A DNA stretch of 44,424 nucleotides from Sphingomonas sp. PAMC 26621 (GCF_000251145.1 NZ_AIDW01000044.1:1-44424); one strand, 5' to 3'. Shown: positions 8,132 to 16,326, counted from the stretch's first letter. Translations and numbers: made by a program. Notes: generated by a model not told the origin, from the letters alone.

Positions 8132-8854
8132 TCAACGTAATATTTCCACCCCACCTCTTCGACGCAGCCACGCCTCCGCCGTGTCTAGCGCCGCCTGATC
8201 ATCGACATCGATCCAGTCTAGGTCGCTGCAATCGAGGGTTAACGCGCGCCCCTCCTGCGCGAGAATGCGCATGCCCTCGGTGATGGAGGGATCGTCCAGT
8301 CCGTGCAGCGCGGCAAACAGGCCAGCCCCGATCGCGAATACGCCCGTATCAAAGCAGTCGTAGGAAACGAGACCCTTGCCGATCTCGACGATCCGCTCGC
8401 CTTCGGTCCGAACGCATGTGACATCGTCCAGGTCGACCCAGTCGCTGCTGATCCGACGGTCGATCGCCAACCGCGCCGCGCCGGCAGTGCCAGCTTCAGC
8501 GGTGCGGCGATAGAGTTCGGGGTCGACCAGATGATCGCACATTGCCAGCAGCGCCTGCCGACCGGCGGCATGCCCTTCCGCCGCAAGGAGCGACACACCG
8601 TTTGGCTTGCGGTAATCCTCGGTTCGCACCGTCTGGACAGTGATCGGCCACGTCATCGCCGCAATATGCGCCTCGATCTGTTCGGCACCGTAACCCAACA
8701 CCACGATCACATTCTTCAGTCCGGCATTGGCCAGACCGGCGATCGCATGATCGATGAGCGGTCTACCGCCGACCGGGCAGAGAGGCTTGAGCGGGGCGGC
8801 GGAACGCAGGCGACTGCCTTCGCCCGCCGCCAGCAGAATCGCGGTGTCGATCAT
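8132..8854 (-). CDS. Sugar/inositol-phosphate nucleotidyltransferase (likely CTP:inositol-1-phosphate cytidylyltransferase)
   Basis: 240 residues from the ATG at 8854, which overlaps the stop of the inositol-phosphate synthase gene as ATGA. The N-terminus has the nucleotidyltransferase signature LLAAGEGSRLRSAAP-LKPLCPVGGRPL, with AMCDHLVDP as the metal-binding strand and DWIDVDDQAALDTAEAWL near the end. This is the GT-A-type fold of MobA/GlmU-like enzymes and of the IPCT domain of thermophile IPCT/DIPPS. Being third in an operon with inositol-phosphate synthase and a CDP-alcohol phosphatidyltransferase makes CDP-inositol the most likely product; substrate is inferred from context, not from a diagnostic residue. 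Confidence 0.85.
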   Translation of the reverse strand: MIDTAILLAAGEGSRLRSAAPLKPLCPVGGRPLIDHAIAGLANAGLKNVIVVLGYGAEQIEAHIAAMTWPITVQTVRTEDYRKPNGVSLLAAEGHAAGRQALLAMCDHLVDPELYRRTAEAGTAGAARLAIDRRISSDWVDLDDVTCVRTEGERIVEIGKGLVSYDCFDTGVFAIGAGLFAALHGLDDPSITEGMRILAQEGRALTLDCSDLDWIDVDDQAALDTAEAWLRRRGGVEILR

Positions 8855-9945
8855 TCCCGCTGCATGATGAAGTCTTCCACCGCCTGTGCTGCGAGGTCGT
8901 CGGTCATCTGCGTGCGCGGATGCTTGCAGAAGTAGGCGGATGCCGCATCGATGGGACCAGCCAGTCCGCGATCCTGCGCCAGCTTGGCGCAACGGATCAT
9001 GTCGATCGCGACGCCCGCGCTGTTGGGACTGTCCTCCACGGAGAGACGGAGCTCGAGGTTCATTGGAACCCCGCCGAACATCGTACCTTCCATGCGCAGG
9101 AAGCAGACCTTGTTGTCGTTCTGCCAAGGCACGTAGTCCGATGGGCCGATGTGCACGTTGTCGGCCTCGAGCCGTTCAGCAGCGACCGACTGCACCGCCT
9201 CGGTCTTGGAGATCTTCTTCGATGCGAGCCGGCGATGGTTCGACATGTTGAGGAAGTCGGTATTGCCGCCGGTGTTGAGCTGATAGGTGCGCTCCAGCTT
9301 GACGCCCCGCTTTGCGAATAGATCAGTCAGCACGCGGTGGACGATCGTCGCCCCCAGCTGTGCCTTGATGTCGTCGCCGATGATCGGGACGCCGGCCTGC
9401 GCGAAGCGGTCAGCCCATTCGGGGTTGCTGGCGATGAATACCGGGATGTTGTTGACGAACGCCACGCCCGCCTCAAGCGCGCATTCGGCGTAGAACTCGC
9501 TGGCGGCTTGCGATCCGACCGGGAGATAGTTCATCAGCACGTCCGCCTTGGCGGAGCGGAGCGCCGCGACAACCTCTTCCTTGGTCGGCTCAGGCGCATC
9601 GGCAAGGAGGAAGGTACGGTCGTCCGCATAGTCCGCCATATGTTCGGCAACACCGTCCAGGACCTTACCCATTCGCACGGTGGTGCCCGTCGGTTCGACC
9701 GACGCGCAGAAAACCGTGGTGCAGTTGGGCTTGGCGAAGATCGCCTCGGCCACGTCCTTGCCGACCTTGCGCCGGTCGACGTCCCATGCGGCAACGACAT
9801 GAATGTCGCTCGGCCGGTAGCCTCCCAGGTCGTGGTGCATCAGGCCGATCGTCTCGTTAGCCCCTTCGCGGTAGTACGACAGGCCTTGGACCAGGGAGCT
9901 TGCACAATTGCCGATGCCGATCACGGCGACGTTGATACTCGTCAT
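8851..9945 (-). CDS. ino1: myo-inositol-phosphate synthase (actinobacterial/archaeal type)
   Basis: 364 residues from the ATG at 9945 (MTSINVAVIGIGNCASSLVQG); the longer open frame upstream lacks family similarity. Rossmann NAD-binding glycine motif GIGNCAS near residues 10-16; conserved blocks NYLPVGSQ, NNIPVFIAS, GDDIKAQLGATIVHR, NTGGNTDFLNM, IGPSDYVPW and LRLSVEDSPNSAG are those of the short Ino1 class (about 360 residues). It converts glucose 6-phosphate to inositol phosphate by NAD-dependent oxidation, aldol cyclisation and reduction in the cytoplasm. It lies 7 bases after the phosphatidyltransferase-like gene and overlaps the nucleotidyltransferase gene, so the three are co-transcribed. 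Confidence 0.95.
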   Translation of the reverse strand: MTSINVAVIGIGNCASSLVQGLSYYREGANETIGLMHHDLGGYRPSDIHVVAAWDVDRRKVGKDVAEAIFAKPNCTTVFCASVEPTGTTVRMGKVLDGVAEHMADYADDRTFLLADAPEPTKEEVVAALRSAKADVLMNYLPVGSQAASEFYAECALEAGVAFVNNIPVFIASNPEWADRFAQAGVPIIGDDIKAQLGATIVHRVLTDLFAKRGVKLERTYQLNTGGNTDFLNMSNHRRLASKKISKTEAVQSVAAERLEADNVHIGPSDYVPWQNDNKVCFLRMEGTMFGGVPMNLELRLSVEDSPNSAGVAIDMIRCAKLAQDRGLAGPIDAASAYFCKHPRTQMTDDLAAQAVEDFIMQRE

Positions 9946-9952
9946 TGGTTCT

Positions 9953-10803
9953 TCAGGTCCTTCGGGTAGATGAGGGTGTTTCGATTGCGGCGGCACCAGA
10001 TAGTCGCGCTTCGACCCTACGGTGCCAGAAAATTCCAACCAGCAGGACCGCGGAAAGTGGCCCCAGCTCGAACCACCAGAACCAGCGCGGATCGTGAGCG
10101 AGGCAGGCGAGACCGATCGCGTAGACCCGCACGTTGGCGCTGAGCAGGCTCATCAGGCGCATCGGTCCGACCGCTGCCGTGCCGTATCCAGTCGCCAGCT
10201 TTGCCGGAGCCGACTGTGCGCCGAGCACCGCATCGAAGCGACCGGCAGAGCGTTCCAGCGTACCTGCGACGTAATCGTAGAGCCGGACGAGCGGATTGCG
10301 CTCGGTGTCGGCCGTGTGGCTACTGCCACGCCCATGCAGCGGCGGTGGAAGCGGGCGCGCTCGCTTTCATAAAGGTTCGATTGGACCGCATGTGCTGCAC
10401 CCGCCGCCAGCGTCAACGCCCAGACCGCGGCCGTCCCGATCGAGCATGCGAGCACGACGTAAATCAACGTGAATACTCCGTGGTCGCACAGGCCGTCCAG
10501 CACACGGCCAAGCGGGCTGCTGGTGCCGGTAGCCCGCGCGACCATGCCATCAAGCCCGTCCGCAACAAGCCATGCAATCGACAGCAGCAGGCCCAGCATC
10601 ACGAACGCCCAGCTCTGCCAATGTGCGTAGGCCAGCGCTGCTAACCCGCCAACGGCAAGCCCGCTCAGCGAAACGGCGTTGGCCGAAATTCCACGTGCGA
10701 TAAACCACGGCAGCAGCAGATGTGCTGCGGGATGTATGATCCAGAGGTTTGTCGGATCCTCGATCCGGCGATCCCGCGACCGGTCCGGCGTAGGAGCTGT
10801 CAT
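9953..10803 (-). pseudogene. CDP-alcohol phosphatidyltransferase, frameshifted near 10330
   Basis: The first ~150 residues from the ATG at 10803 hold the complete family motif DG-x2-AR-x8-G-x3-D-x3-D as DGMVARATGTSSPLGRVLDG and LCD, between hydrophobic helices. After YESERARFHRR the frame slips; the proper continuation, NPLVRLYDYVAGTLERSAGR and then LMSLLSANVRVYAIGLAC and WFWWFELGPLSAVLLVGIFW, is read in another frame to the stop at 9953. Repair gives ~283 residues. The enzyme class transfers a phospho-alcohol from a CDP-activated donor at the inner membrane. First gene of the operon; polar loss would be expected if the shift is real, while both downstream genes look intact, so read error is quite possible. 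Confidence 0.8.
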
Positions 10804-11137
10804 CGAACCGACACGTACAGCGCGCTCCGGATGCGCAGCAAGTGAATTCAGAGAGCTGATATGCTCTTACGCGCTGCCCTTGACGGCGGTCATACGATGA
10901 GTAGCAATTTGCCCTTTGGCGATGCTTATGCAGCAACATGAGACGGTCGCCAATCAAGGTGAACGAATGGCTGAAGTTGGTAAGCAAGCGGGACGCTTCG
11001 AACGTCCGGGACTGGGTCCTGGCGGCAATAAAGGGACCGGGCGGCTGGCGCCCAGTCGGAGGCTTGCATATGCTTCTCCGCGTCCTTTAAGCGGAGATGA
11101 AGACGCCGCCGACCTGTTGGTCGACGGCCCCCTTCAC
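10804..11137. other. Intergenic region with repeat copy d
   Basis: Holds the dispersed repeat (10958-11065) and should contain the promoter of the leftward inositol operon near its left edge; no boxes could be assigned with confidence. Small frames here are shadows. Confidence 0.4.
10958..11065 (+). repeat. Dispersed degenerate repeat, copy d (best preserved)
   Basis: GAACGAATGGCTGAAGTTGG, 25 bases, GAACGTCCGGGACTGGGTCC, then TGGCGGCAATAAAGGG. Serves as reference for the other copies. Confidence 0.55.
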
Positions 11138-11848
11138 TCAATTCACAGCGGAAGTGACACAACCGGCGTACGTAACTCTCGTCGCGATTTTCTGGCGGCG
11201 TCGCAGCGCCAATCCTACCGCGCCCATGCCAAAGATCATCATCGTCCACGTTGCCGGCTCGGGGACCGAGCCAACCGATGTCGGGGTAATGGTCGCGGAA
11301 AAGGTTGCGTCCAGATATCCAAGCGAATTGAAGACGGGGCCGTTGCCAAGAACGTTGCCTGTGACCAGCGTGCCTAGATACGGGATCGAGTTCGAATTAC
11401 ACCCGGCGAACGGAAGGCACGTCCCAAGCGTGGCCAGACCTGAATTGCTAGCGATGCCATACGTGCTGAGGAAAGCGACATACGTTTGACCCTGGGTTAT
11501 CGCGACGTTGGTAGGCGCGAAGTCGAGAAGGCCAGCGCTTCCCGAGCGGATCGGGCTGCGATAAAGCTCCGTGGTTGGTTTCGATCCGTCCCAAGCAAAC
11601 ACGATACCGTACACCGACTGCAGGCTGGACGTGTTCAACGTGAACTGGAAATCGGTTAGATTGCCCGTGATTGGAGCGGTGAAGGTCTCACCAAAATATT
11701 GGGTCTGATTGCCACCCGTCAGGCTGCCGGAGAGATTGGGCGCGCTATAGCTGTTGGTTGGATTGGCGACCGTATCTGCGCGAGCCTGGGTCACGCCAAG
11801 CGCTGCGAAATAGCTCAAGGCAACAAGCGTCTGCCGGATCCGACTCAT
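11138..11848 (-). CDS. PEP-CTERM sorting-domain exported protein
   Basis: 236 residues from the ATG at 11848, which has a GGGAG box; the open frame extends 17 codons further up without support. Signal peptide (TLVALSYFAALGVTQARA), a Ser/Thr/Asn/Gly-rich beta-type body of about 170 residues, then the tail VPEPATWTMMIFGMGAVGLA followed by RRRQK: PEP motif, hydrophobic helix and basic cluster, the hallmark of exosortase substrates. The protein is probably anchored, trimmed and released to the surface. No exosortase or polysaccharide operon is in this window. The body function is unknown; the last ~14 residues after RRRQK are longer than usual. Confidence 0.85.
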   Translation of the reverse strand: MSRIRQTLVALSYFAALGVTQARADTVANPTNSYSAPNLSGSLTGGNQTQYFGETFTAPITGNLTDFQFTLNTSSLQSVYGIVFAWDGSKPTTELYRSPIRSGSAGLLDFAPTNVAITQGQTYVAFLSTYGIASNSGLATLGTCLPFAGCNSNSIPYLGTLVTGNVLGNGPVFNSLGYLDATFSATITPTSVGSVPEPATWTMMIFGMGAVGLALRRRQKIATRVTYAGCVTSAVN

Positions 11849-12430
11849 TATCTGTCTCCCGAATAGCCAATCGGCCGGCGCGAATGCAGCCGGTATCAAG
11901 ATGTCATTCGCACGGGGATGTTACATTGCGCTGACAGTGTCGCCTGACATCGGGAACTGTTTAAAAAAGACTTAGGGAGGTCGATAGAGCGGCAATTGGC
12001 GATTGAAATTTGAAGATGAATGGGCGTCCAGTTTCGCGGAGCGGCCGCGCCGGTGTGAATGACCGGGTAGGGGTCTTGCTTGCCTGTTCCTGGGTAGTTC
12101 CGCCCAGACCTGGACGCTCGGGTGACAAAGCCAAACCCCCGAAAGCAGCCGCTTGGTCGGCGCGATCTTTCGACCCCTCCGAGCTGTAATCACGGGACAG
12201 AGCAATCGGGAACCAGTATTGGCGAAGCAAATCCGGCCGTTAGCCGTTTTGCAGTTAGCCCTGGCTGCTTTTCCCAGAGATCACCCAATTTGCGAATGTA
12301 AGAAGGTGACGGACTCGGACTGTTAAAGCCTATTGCGGCCGATATCCGGGATGGTAGACTTGTTATCAGCTCATTCCAACTGTTTGGATTGCCATGGATC
12401 TCGATAAACCAACAAATTTGCTAAACTCGG
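11849..12430. other. Intergenic region, no convincing gene
   Basis: A minus-strand frame of 89 codons (11961-12230) lacks a domain and a ribosome binding site. It overlaps what looks like another copy of the dispersed repeat (12015-12085) and possibly an inverted one just after it. Confidence 0.4.
12015..12085 (+). repeat. Dispersed degenerate repeat, copy f
   Basis: GATGAATGGGCGTCCAG block, then after ~25 bases TGAATGACCGGGTAGGGGTC, closely matching TGAATGTCCGGGTATGGGTC of copy b. The sequence at about 12090-12120, read on the minus strand, contains GAGCGTCCAGGTCTGGGCG and may be an inverted copy. Confidence 0.4.
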
Positions 12431-12610
12431 ATGAGATTGATCTTTGTCAGTCATTTAGCTAGCGCGAAAAAGTACGGCGATCCCAGACAGGTATGGGTCG
12501 AAGACGGACATGTGTTTGTCGAGGGACACGACGGAGAAATCGTCTCAATGACACCCGCGGTAGCGATCAAAATGGGTCGGATGCTGGGCGAGGCTGGAGC
12601 CGCTTCGTGA
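12431..12610 (+). CDS. Small 59-residue hypothetical protein
   Basis: ATG at 12431, stop at 12608-12610. The C-terminal part, VWVEDGHVFVEGHDGEIVSM followed by TPAVAIKMGRMLGEAG, looks like a small acidic protein of the type '..V-x-EG-x-DG-x-x-x-x-TP-x-A-A..' seen in sphingomonads, from memory and not checked. No strong Shine-Dalgarno. Lies alone between repeat copies. A 14-codon frame starting GTG overlaps the stop and is probably meaningless. Confidence 0.5.
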   Translation: MRLIFVSHLASAKKYGDPRQVWVEDGHVFVEGHDGEIVSMTPAVAIKMGRMLGEAGAAS

Positions 12611-12970
12611 TCAACAAAGTGATGGACGAGAATGCCAGAAAAAAGGGTTAGTGGCCAATACGGCCCTGAAGTATATTCGAATTAAGCTTCCACAGCAGCG
12701 TAATCGTCAGATTATTATTAGATCAGGTATGGACATTTGATCGACTTTGCCCGTTAATCAAATGTGGTGGTAGCCCACTCCAATGATAGTCGCACGTCCA
12801 GCGTTGTTCGAAAAGACTATCGTGCGCGTGATACCGCGTAAACCGCATTCACTTTGTTTTGCATCATAAACGTGCGGAAAGAAATTACTCGGCCGGGGAG
12901 GTTTTCGAGACGCCCATTAGCTTACCGCCGGACATATTTCGAAAGCGATGCCTAATATGCTGTCAGCGGG

Positions 12971-13060
12971 GAGATGAATGATTGTCTGAAGTTGGCAGGC
13001 GGGAAAGGGCGCTCGAACGTCCGCACCTGGATCTTGTGGTCTGAAAGCTGCCAGATGGCA
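12971..13060 (+). repeat. Dispersed degenerate repeat, copy e
   Basis: GATGAATGATTGTCTGAAG, GGCAGGCGGGAAAGGGCGC, then TCGAACGTCCGCACCTGGAT. Same order and spacing as copy d. Confidence 0.5.
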
Positions 13061-13131
13061 AAACGGCTATGAACGGCCGTTACGACAGCCGACTGTGACC
13101 GGAATTCGGGTGGATCATCGTTCTTAAGACT

Positions 13132-13152
13132 AAGGTTTTAAAGCCTTTTTTT
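13132..13152 (+). terminator. Weak candidate terminator
   Basis: AAGGTTTTAAAGCCTT can fold as a short imperfect stem and is followed by TTTTT. The stem is short and AT-rich, so support is weak. Confidence 0.25.
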
Positions 13153-13225
13153 ATCTTTTAGATTCAACGAACAAATTATTAATGCCTGTTGCGGTATGCT
13201 TCGTAATTATCCGGAGGGGGATATC

Positions 13226-13654
13226 ATGACCACTCACACCATCGTCTATCGAAGCGTTCCCGTTTTCAATGGGTCAGTTTCGGCCTATCTAGCAGAGGTC
13301 GACAGTATCCTCGCGACCGCTCGGCGACGTAACCCGGCAGTCAACGTGACGGGTGCCATGCTCTTCAACGAGGACTGGTTCGTTCAGTTACTCGAGGGCG
13401 ATGAAGCCGACGTCCGCTCAACCTTTGAGCGGATCGCCGCCGATCCGCGTCATGAGGAAGTCGAGATGCTCGTCGATGGCAAGGTGCCCGGTCGGCAGTT
13501 TCCCAGTTGGTCGATGGGTTTCGTGGGCGACGCACCCGCGATCCGCAAGCGGTTCTCTGAGTCAGCGCTTGCCGATACAGACGTGGTGATGCGCGACGAT
13601 GAGGTCGTGCAGTTTATGGTGTCGCTGGCGCATGCCGACGCGCCGCGGCAGTGA
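13226..13654 (+). CDS. BLUF-domain blue-light photoreceptor (canonical)
   Basis: 142 residues from the ATG at 13226, preceded by CCGGAGGGGG. The single BLUF domain keeps all residues needed to bind FAD and cycle: Tyr8 (TIVYRS), Asn40 (NVTGAML), Gln54 (FVQLLEG), Trp95 and Met97 (SWSMGFVG), matching AppA Tyr21, Asn45, Gln63, Trp104 and Met106. There is no output domain; short BLUF proteins signal by protein contact. The stop overlaps the start of the second BLUF-like gene, so the two are made together. Confidence 0.92.
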   Translation: MTTHTIVYRSVPVFNGSVSAYLAEVDSILATARRRNPAVNVTGAMLFNEDWFVQLLEGDEADVRSTFERIAADPRHEEVEMLVDGKVPGRQFPSWSMGFVGDAPAIRKRFSESALADTDVVMRDDEVVQFMVSLAHADAPRQ

Positions 13655-14145
13655 GCAAAGCAACGCGAAGCCCGCCCGGTGAGCCGGGCTTGGTCTTCAA
13701 CATCAACGTAAGTGAGTGCAAATTCGCAGCTGTCGAGAACCGCGATTATGTCGTGCTCGACGGCATGTTGAAGACTTGGCGCAAGAACAATGCGGAACTC
13801 AAACTGTCGGGCGCTCTGCTACTGTGCGACGGGGCATTCGTTCATCTGCTTGAGGGAACCCCGGCGCAGGTGCGAAAGATGCGGAAGCGGGTCGAAGCTG
13901 ACCCTCTTCACACGAACGTCCGGAACCTCAGCGAGCGATCGTGCTTGAAAAGGCGCTTCTCGAGCTGGCCGCTTGCCTATGTGGGACCGTCTCGCTGGGT
14001 GCAGCGCGCGCTTAAGAATCACGAGCTCGCCGCAATGGAACCCGACTCGCCCGACGAAGCGGAATTCCTAGTCGACCTCATCCTGAGCTTCGTTGGTGAT
14101 GATCCCGGCAATGCGACCGAGCTCTCGCTTCCTGCATGGGTGTAG
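13651..14145 (+). CDS. Degenerate BLUF-like protein lacking photocycle residues
   Basis: 164 residues, GTG start overlapping the previous stop as GTGA. The fold aligns along its length with BLUF: GLVFNINVS, LKLSGALLLCDGAFVHLLEG, VEADPLHTNVRNL and FSSWPLAYVG. The photocycle residues are changed: Tyr to Phe16, Asn to Lys51, Gln to His65 and Met to Leu108; only Trp106 remains. It should therefore not bind or respond to flavin normally. A C-terminal acidic helix (residues ~120-150) is extra. Likely a dark partner or antagonist of the canonical BLUF protein; this role is inference. Confidence 0.85.
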   Translation: MSKATRSPPGEPGLVFNINVSECKFAAVENRDYVVLDGMLKTWRKNNAELKLSGALLLCDGAFVHLLEGTPAQVRKMRKRVEADPLHTNVRNLSERSCLKRRFSSWPLAYVGPSRWVQRALKNHELAAMEPDSPDEAEFLVDLILSFVGDDPGNATELSLPAWV

Positions 14146-14344
14146 CGTCCGCTTTTGGGCGGTCGCTATTTAGCAGCTGCCATTCGGCTTTCCATCTGTA
14201 GACGCCCCTTCGAACCCAAGCGGTATCTGGAAAGTCTGACAAGTAGTCGGATGCTGCCATCTGTCCGGCCTGTAATGCAGTGTTGAGCTGCTGGCCCGTA
14301 TAGGAGCTCGCGGACCGGAACCATATTGACGTGACCCCCGCCTT

Positions 14345-15249
14345 TCATCCAGCGGCAGCCAGAGACCGACCGTTGTTGTCGCGCAGGAGCGCAGGTGAAG
14401 CAACGGGCGGGTTTAAACCCGCCCGTTGCTTTTCGAGTTCGGCGGCGAAGGCCGCCGGTGTGGCGTAGCCGAGCGCGGAGTGCGGCCGCTCGGTGTTGTA
14501 ATCATCGACCCAGCGCGCGAGGATCGAGCGCGCCTGGCGGACCGTGAAGAACAGCGTTTCGTTGAGGAGCTCGTCGCGCATGCGACCATTGAAGCTCTCG
14601 ACGAACCCGTTCTGCGTCGGCTTGCCCGGTGCGATATAGTGCCACTCGATGCCGACATCTTCCGACCACGCGAGCACCGCGTTCGAGGTCAGTTCGGTGC
14701 CATTGTCGCTGACGATCATCTTGGGCGCGCCGCGCTCGGCGATCAGATCGCTCAACTCGCGCACCACCCGCTTGCCCGAGATCGACGTGTCGAGCACCGC
14801 CCGCGAACACTCACGCGTCACGTCGTCGACGATGTTGAGGATACGGAACCGCCGCCCCGTGACCATCTGATCATGCACGAAGTCCAGGCTCCAGCGCTGG
14901 TTGGGCAGCGCCAGCACCGGCGCTGGTGCCCGCGCGCCGACGGCGCGCTTTCGTCCCTTCCGGCGACCCACCGTCAAACCTTCTTCGCGGTAGAGCCGCT
15001 GGGTCTTCTTGCGGTTGATCGTGATGCCGTCCCGACGCAGCAGGATGTGCAGGCGCCGATAGCCGAACGCCGGCGCTGCTGCGCCAGCTCGCGTAATCGC
15101 GACCGCAGGTCGCCATCATCTGATCGGCACGAGCGATACCGCATGCTTTTGCGATCCGCCCCTACGACAGCACACGCCCGCCGCTCGCTCATCCCCAGCG
15201 CCGTCTGGAGATGCGCGACCGCTTCCCGCTTCGCGGCAGGCGTCACCAT
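14345..15249 (-). pseudogene. IS3 orfB integrase, one-base deletion near 15078
   Basis: Starts at the ATG at 15249 (MVTPAAKREAVAHLQTALGM). The frame is right up to LRELAQQRRR and then fails, because relatives read RRFGYRRLH where this copy has lost one G. The remaining protein is read in the next frame and holds the DDE domain: SLDFVHDQMV (first Asp), VSDNGTELTS (second Asp), NGFVESFNGRMRDELLNE (Glu), plus the usual DDYNTERPHSALGYATPAAF tail. One inserted base would restore ~300 residues. Confidence 0.88.
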
Positions 15250-15509
15250 TTTTTTGAGAGCAGGTCCTTCAGACCTGCGTTGTCGAGCATCGTGTCCGCC
15301 AACAGCCGCTTGAGCCTCGCGTTCTCCTCCTCAAGCGCCCGCAGACGCTTTGCATCGGACACCTCCAGCCCACCAAACTTGGCCTTCCAGGCGTAATAAG
15401 TCGCGCTCGACATCCCGTGCCGTCGGCACAGATCCGTCACCACCGCGCCAGCCTCGGCTTCCTTCAGGATGCCAATGATCTCCTCTTCCGAAATTTGCTT
15501 CCGCTTCAT
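15243..15509 (-). CDS. IS3 orfA, helix-turn-helix protein
   Basis: 88 residues. N-terminal helix-turn-helix (ISEEEIIGILKEAEAGAVVT, DLCRRHGMSSATYYAWKAKF) and a C-terminal leucine-zipper region (LRALEEENARLKRLLADTML). Normal length for orfA of the IS407-like group. Ends at KKW and overlaps orfB at the A7 slippery run. Confidence 0.92.
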   Translation of the reverse strand: MKRKQISEEEIIGILKEAEAGAVVTDLCRRHGMSSATYYAWKAKFGGLEVSDAKRLRALEEENARLKRLLADTMLDNAGLKDLLSKKW

Positions 15510-15635
15510 CTGTCCGTCCCTTCTTCCGGGGTCGGACTCTAGCTCGAACTGGAGGAAAAAACGGGGGTCACGTCAGGGCAAACGTACGTTTATTCAAATA
15601 GCGGGGCACGCTTCCGGATGAACAGTTTTCCGAAT

Positions 15636-16241
15636 TTAGCCGCTATCGATTAAGCAGCGTATCAACTTCTCGCTCGCGGTTGCGACGTTTCCACCATGAA
15701 GCGCTTGAGTACAAGCTGAGCCAATCGAAACGATCATAAAGGCTTCGGCAAGAAGACGGTGCTCGGCGCTCACGGACACGCTTCCCGCTAAACCCGCAAA
15801 CGCCCGACTAATATTTTCTGACATCGTTTTACGAACTTCAGAGAATATCCTGCTGATCCTCTGGTTCCGGGACGCTTCGGATGCGATTTCCAGAAAGAGC
15901 CGGTCGCTTTCCTCCTCCTGGCGACAGGTTGCAGATGTCAGCCATGTCATGATTCCGTCCCGACTTTTCGTCGCCAACGCCTGTTCGAGCGAAGCCAGAT
16001 CGGTGAGTTTCTTGCAGTCCGCCTCCACGATTGCGGCAATGATGTTCTCCTTGGAGGGAAAATCGCGGTACAATTGCTGGACGGCAACACCGGACTCACG
16101 CGCGATCAGCGCGATACCAGTCGAATGGAAGCCATGCTCTACGAACAGTCGACGCGCCACCGCCTTGATATTGTTTCGGCGCAACTCAGCGCGCGACGGG
16201 GATGGGCATTCGACACTCGACAATCCAGGATCCTCTCTCAT
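15636..16241 (-). CDS. TetR-family repressor, divergent from the RND operon
   Basis: 201 residues from the ATG at 16241 (a GTG five codons upstream is possible). N-terminal TetR helix-turn-helix: NNIKAVARRLFVEHGFHSTG, IALIARESGVAVQQLYRDFP, SKENIIAAI. The C-terminal helical half is ligand-binding and unassigned. Divergent orientation, 85 bases from the efflux operon, makes it the probable local repressor, relieved by a pump substrate. Confidence 0.88.
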   Translation of the reverse strand: MREDPGLSSVECPSPSRAELRRNNIKAVARRLFVEHGFHSTGIALIARESGVAVQQLYRDFPSKENIIAAIVEADCKKLTDLASLEQALATKSRDGIMTWLTSATCRQEEESDRLFLEIASEASRNQRISRIFSEVRKTMSENISRAFAGLAGSVSVSAEHRLLAEAFMIVSIGSACTQALHGGNVATASEKLIRCLIDSG

Positions 16242-16285
16242 GCCTTGTTGACGCACTCAACTGGCACGTCTAACGACGCTGCTTG

Positions 16286-16301
16286 TGAGTGATCGCTCTC
16301 A
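16286..16301. promoter_or_regulatory. Candidate TetR operator
   Basis: TGAGTGATCGCTCTCA in the divergent region is an imperfect palindrome with TGAG/CTCA ends. Position between the repressor and the efflux operon fits an operator; symmetry is only partial. Confidence 0.25.
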
Positions 16302-16326
16302 TACTTTTTTTCAAGCGGGAAATTTT

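Larger units (their letters stand above)
12611..13225. other. AT-richer intergenic region before the BLUF genes
   Basis: Contains repeat copy e and an AAGG...CCTT hairpin with a run of seven T at about 13132-13152 that may end an upstream transcript. The BLUF operon promoter should lie between there and 13210. No gene seen. Confidence 0.4.
14327..15575 (-). mobile_element. IS3-family insertion sequence
   Basis: Terminal inverted repeats: TGACGTGACCCCCG at 14327-14340 and its complement at 15562-15575, starting TG and ending CA. orfA and orfB overlap with a run of seven A (minus strand, 15249-15255) at the junction, the usual slippery site for -1 frameshifting. No target-site duplication is evident. 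Immediately left (14147-14200) is text resembling the dispersed repeat (CGTCCGCTTTTGGGCGG). Confidence 0.85.

Noticed and set aside
11961..12230. 89-codon minus-strand frame
   Set aside because: Covers repeat-like text and has no start signal.
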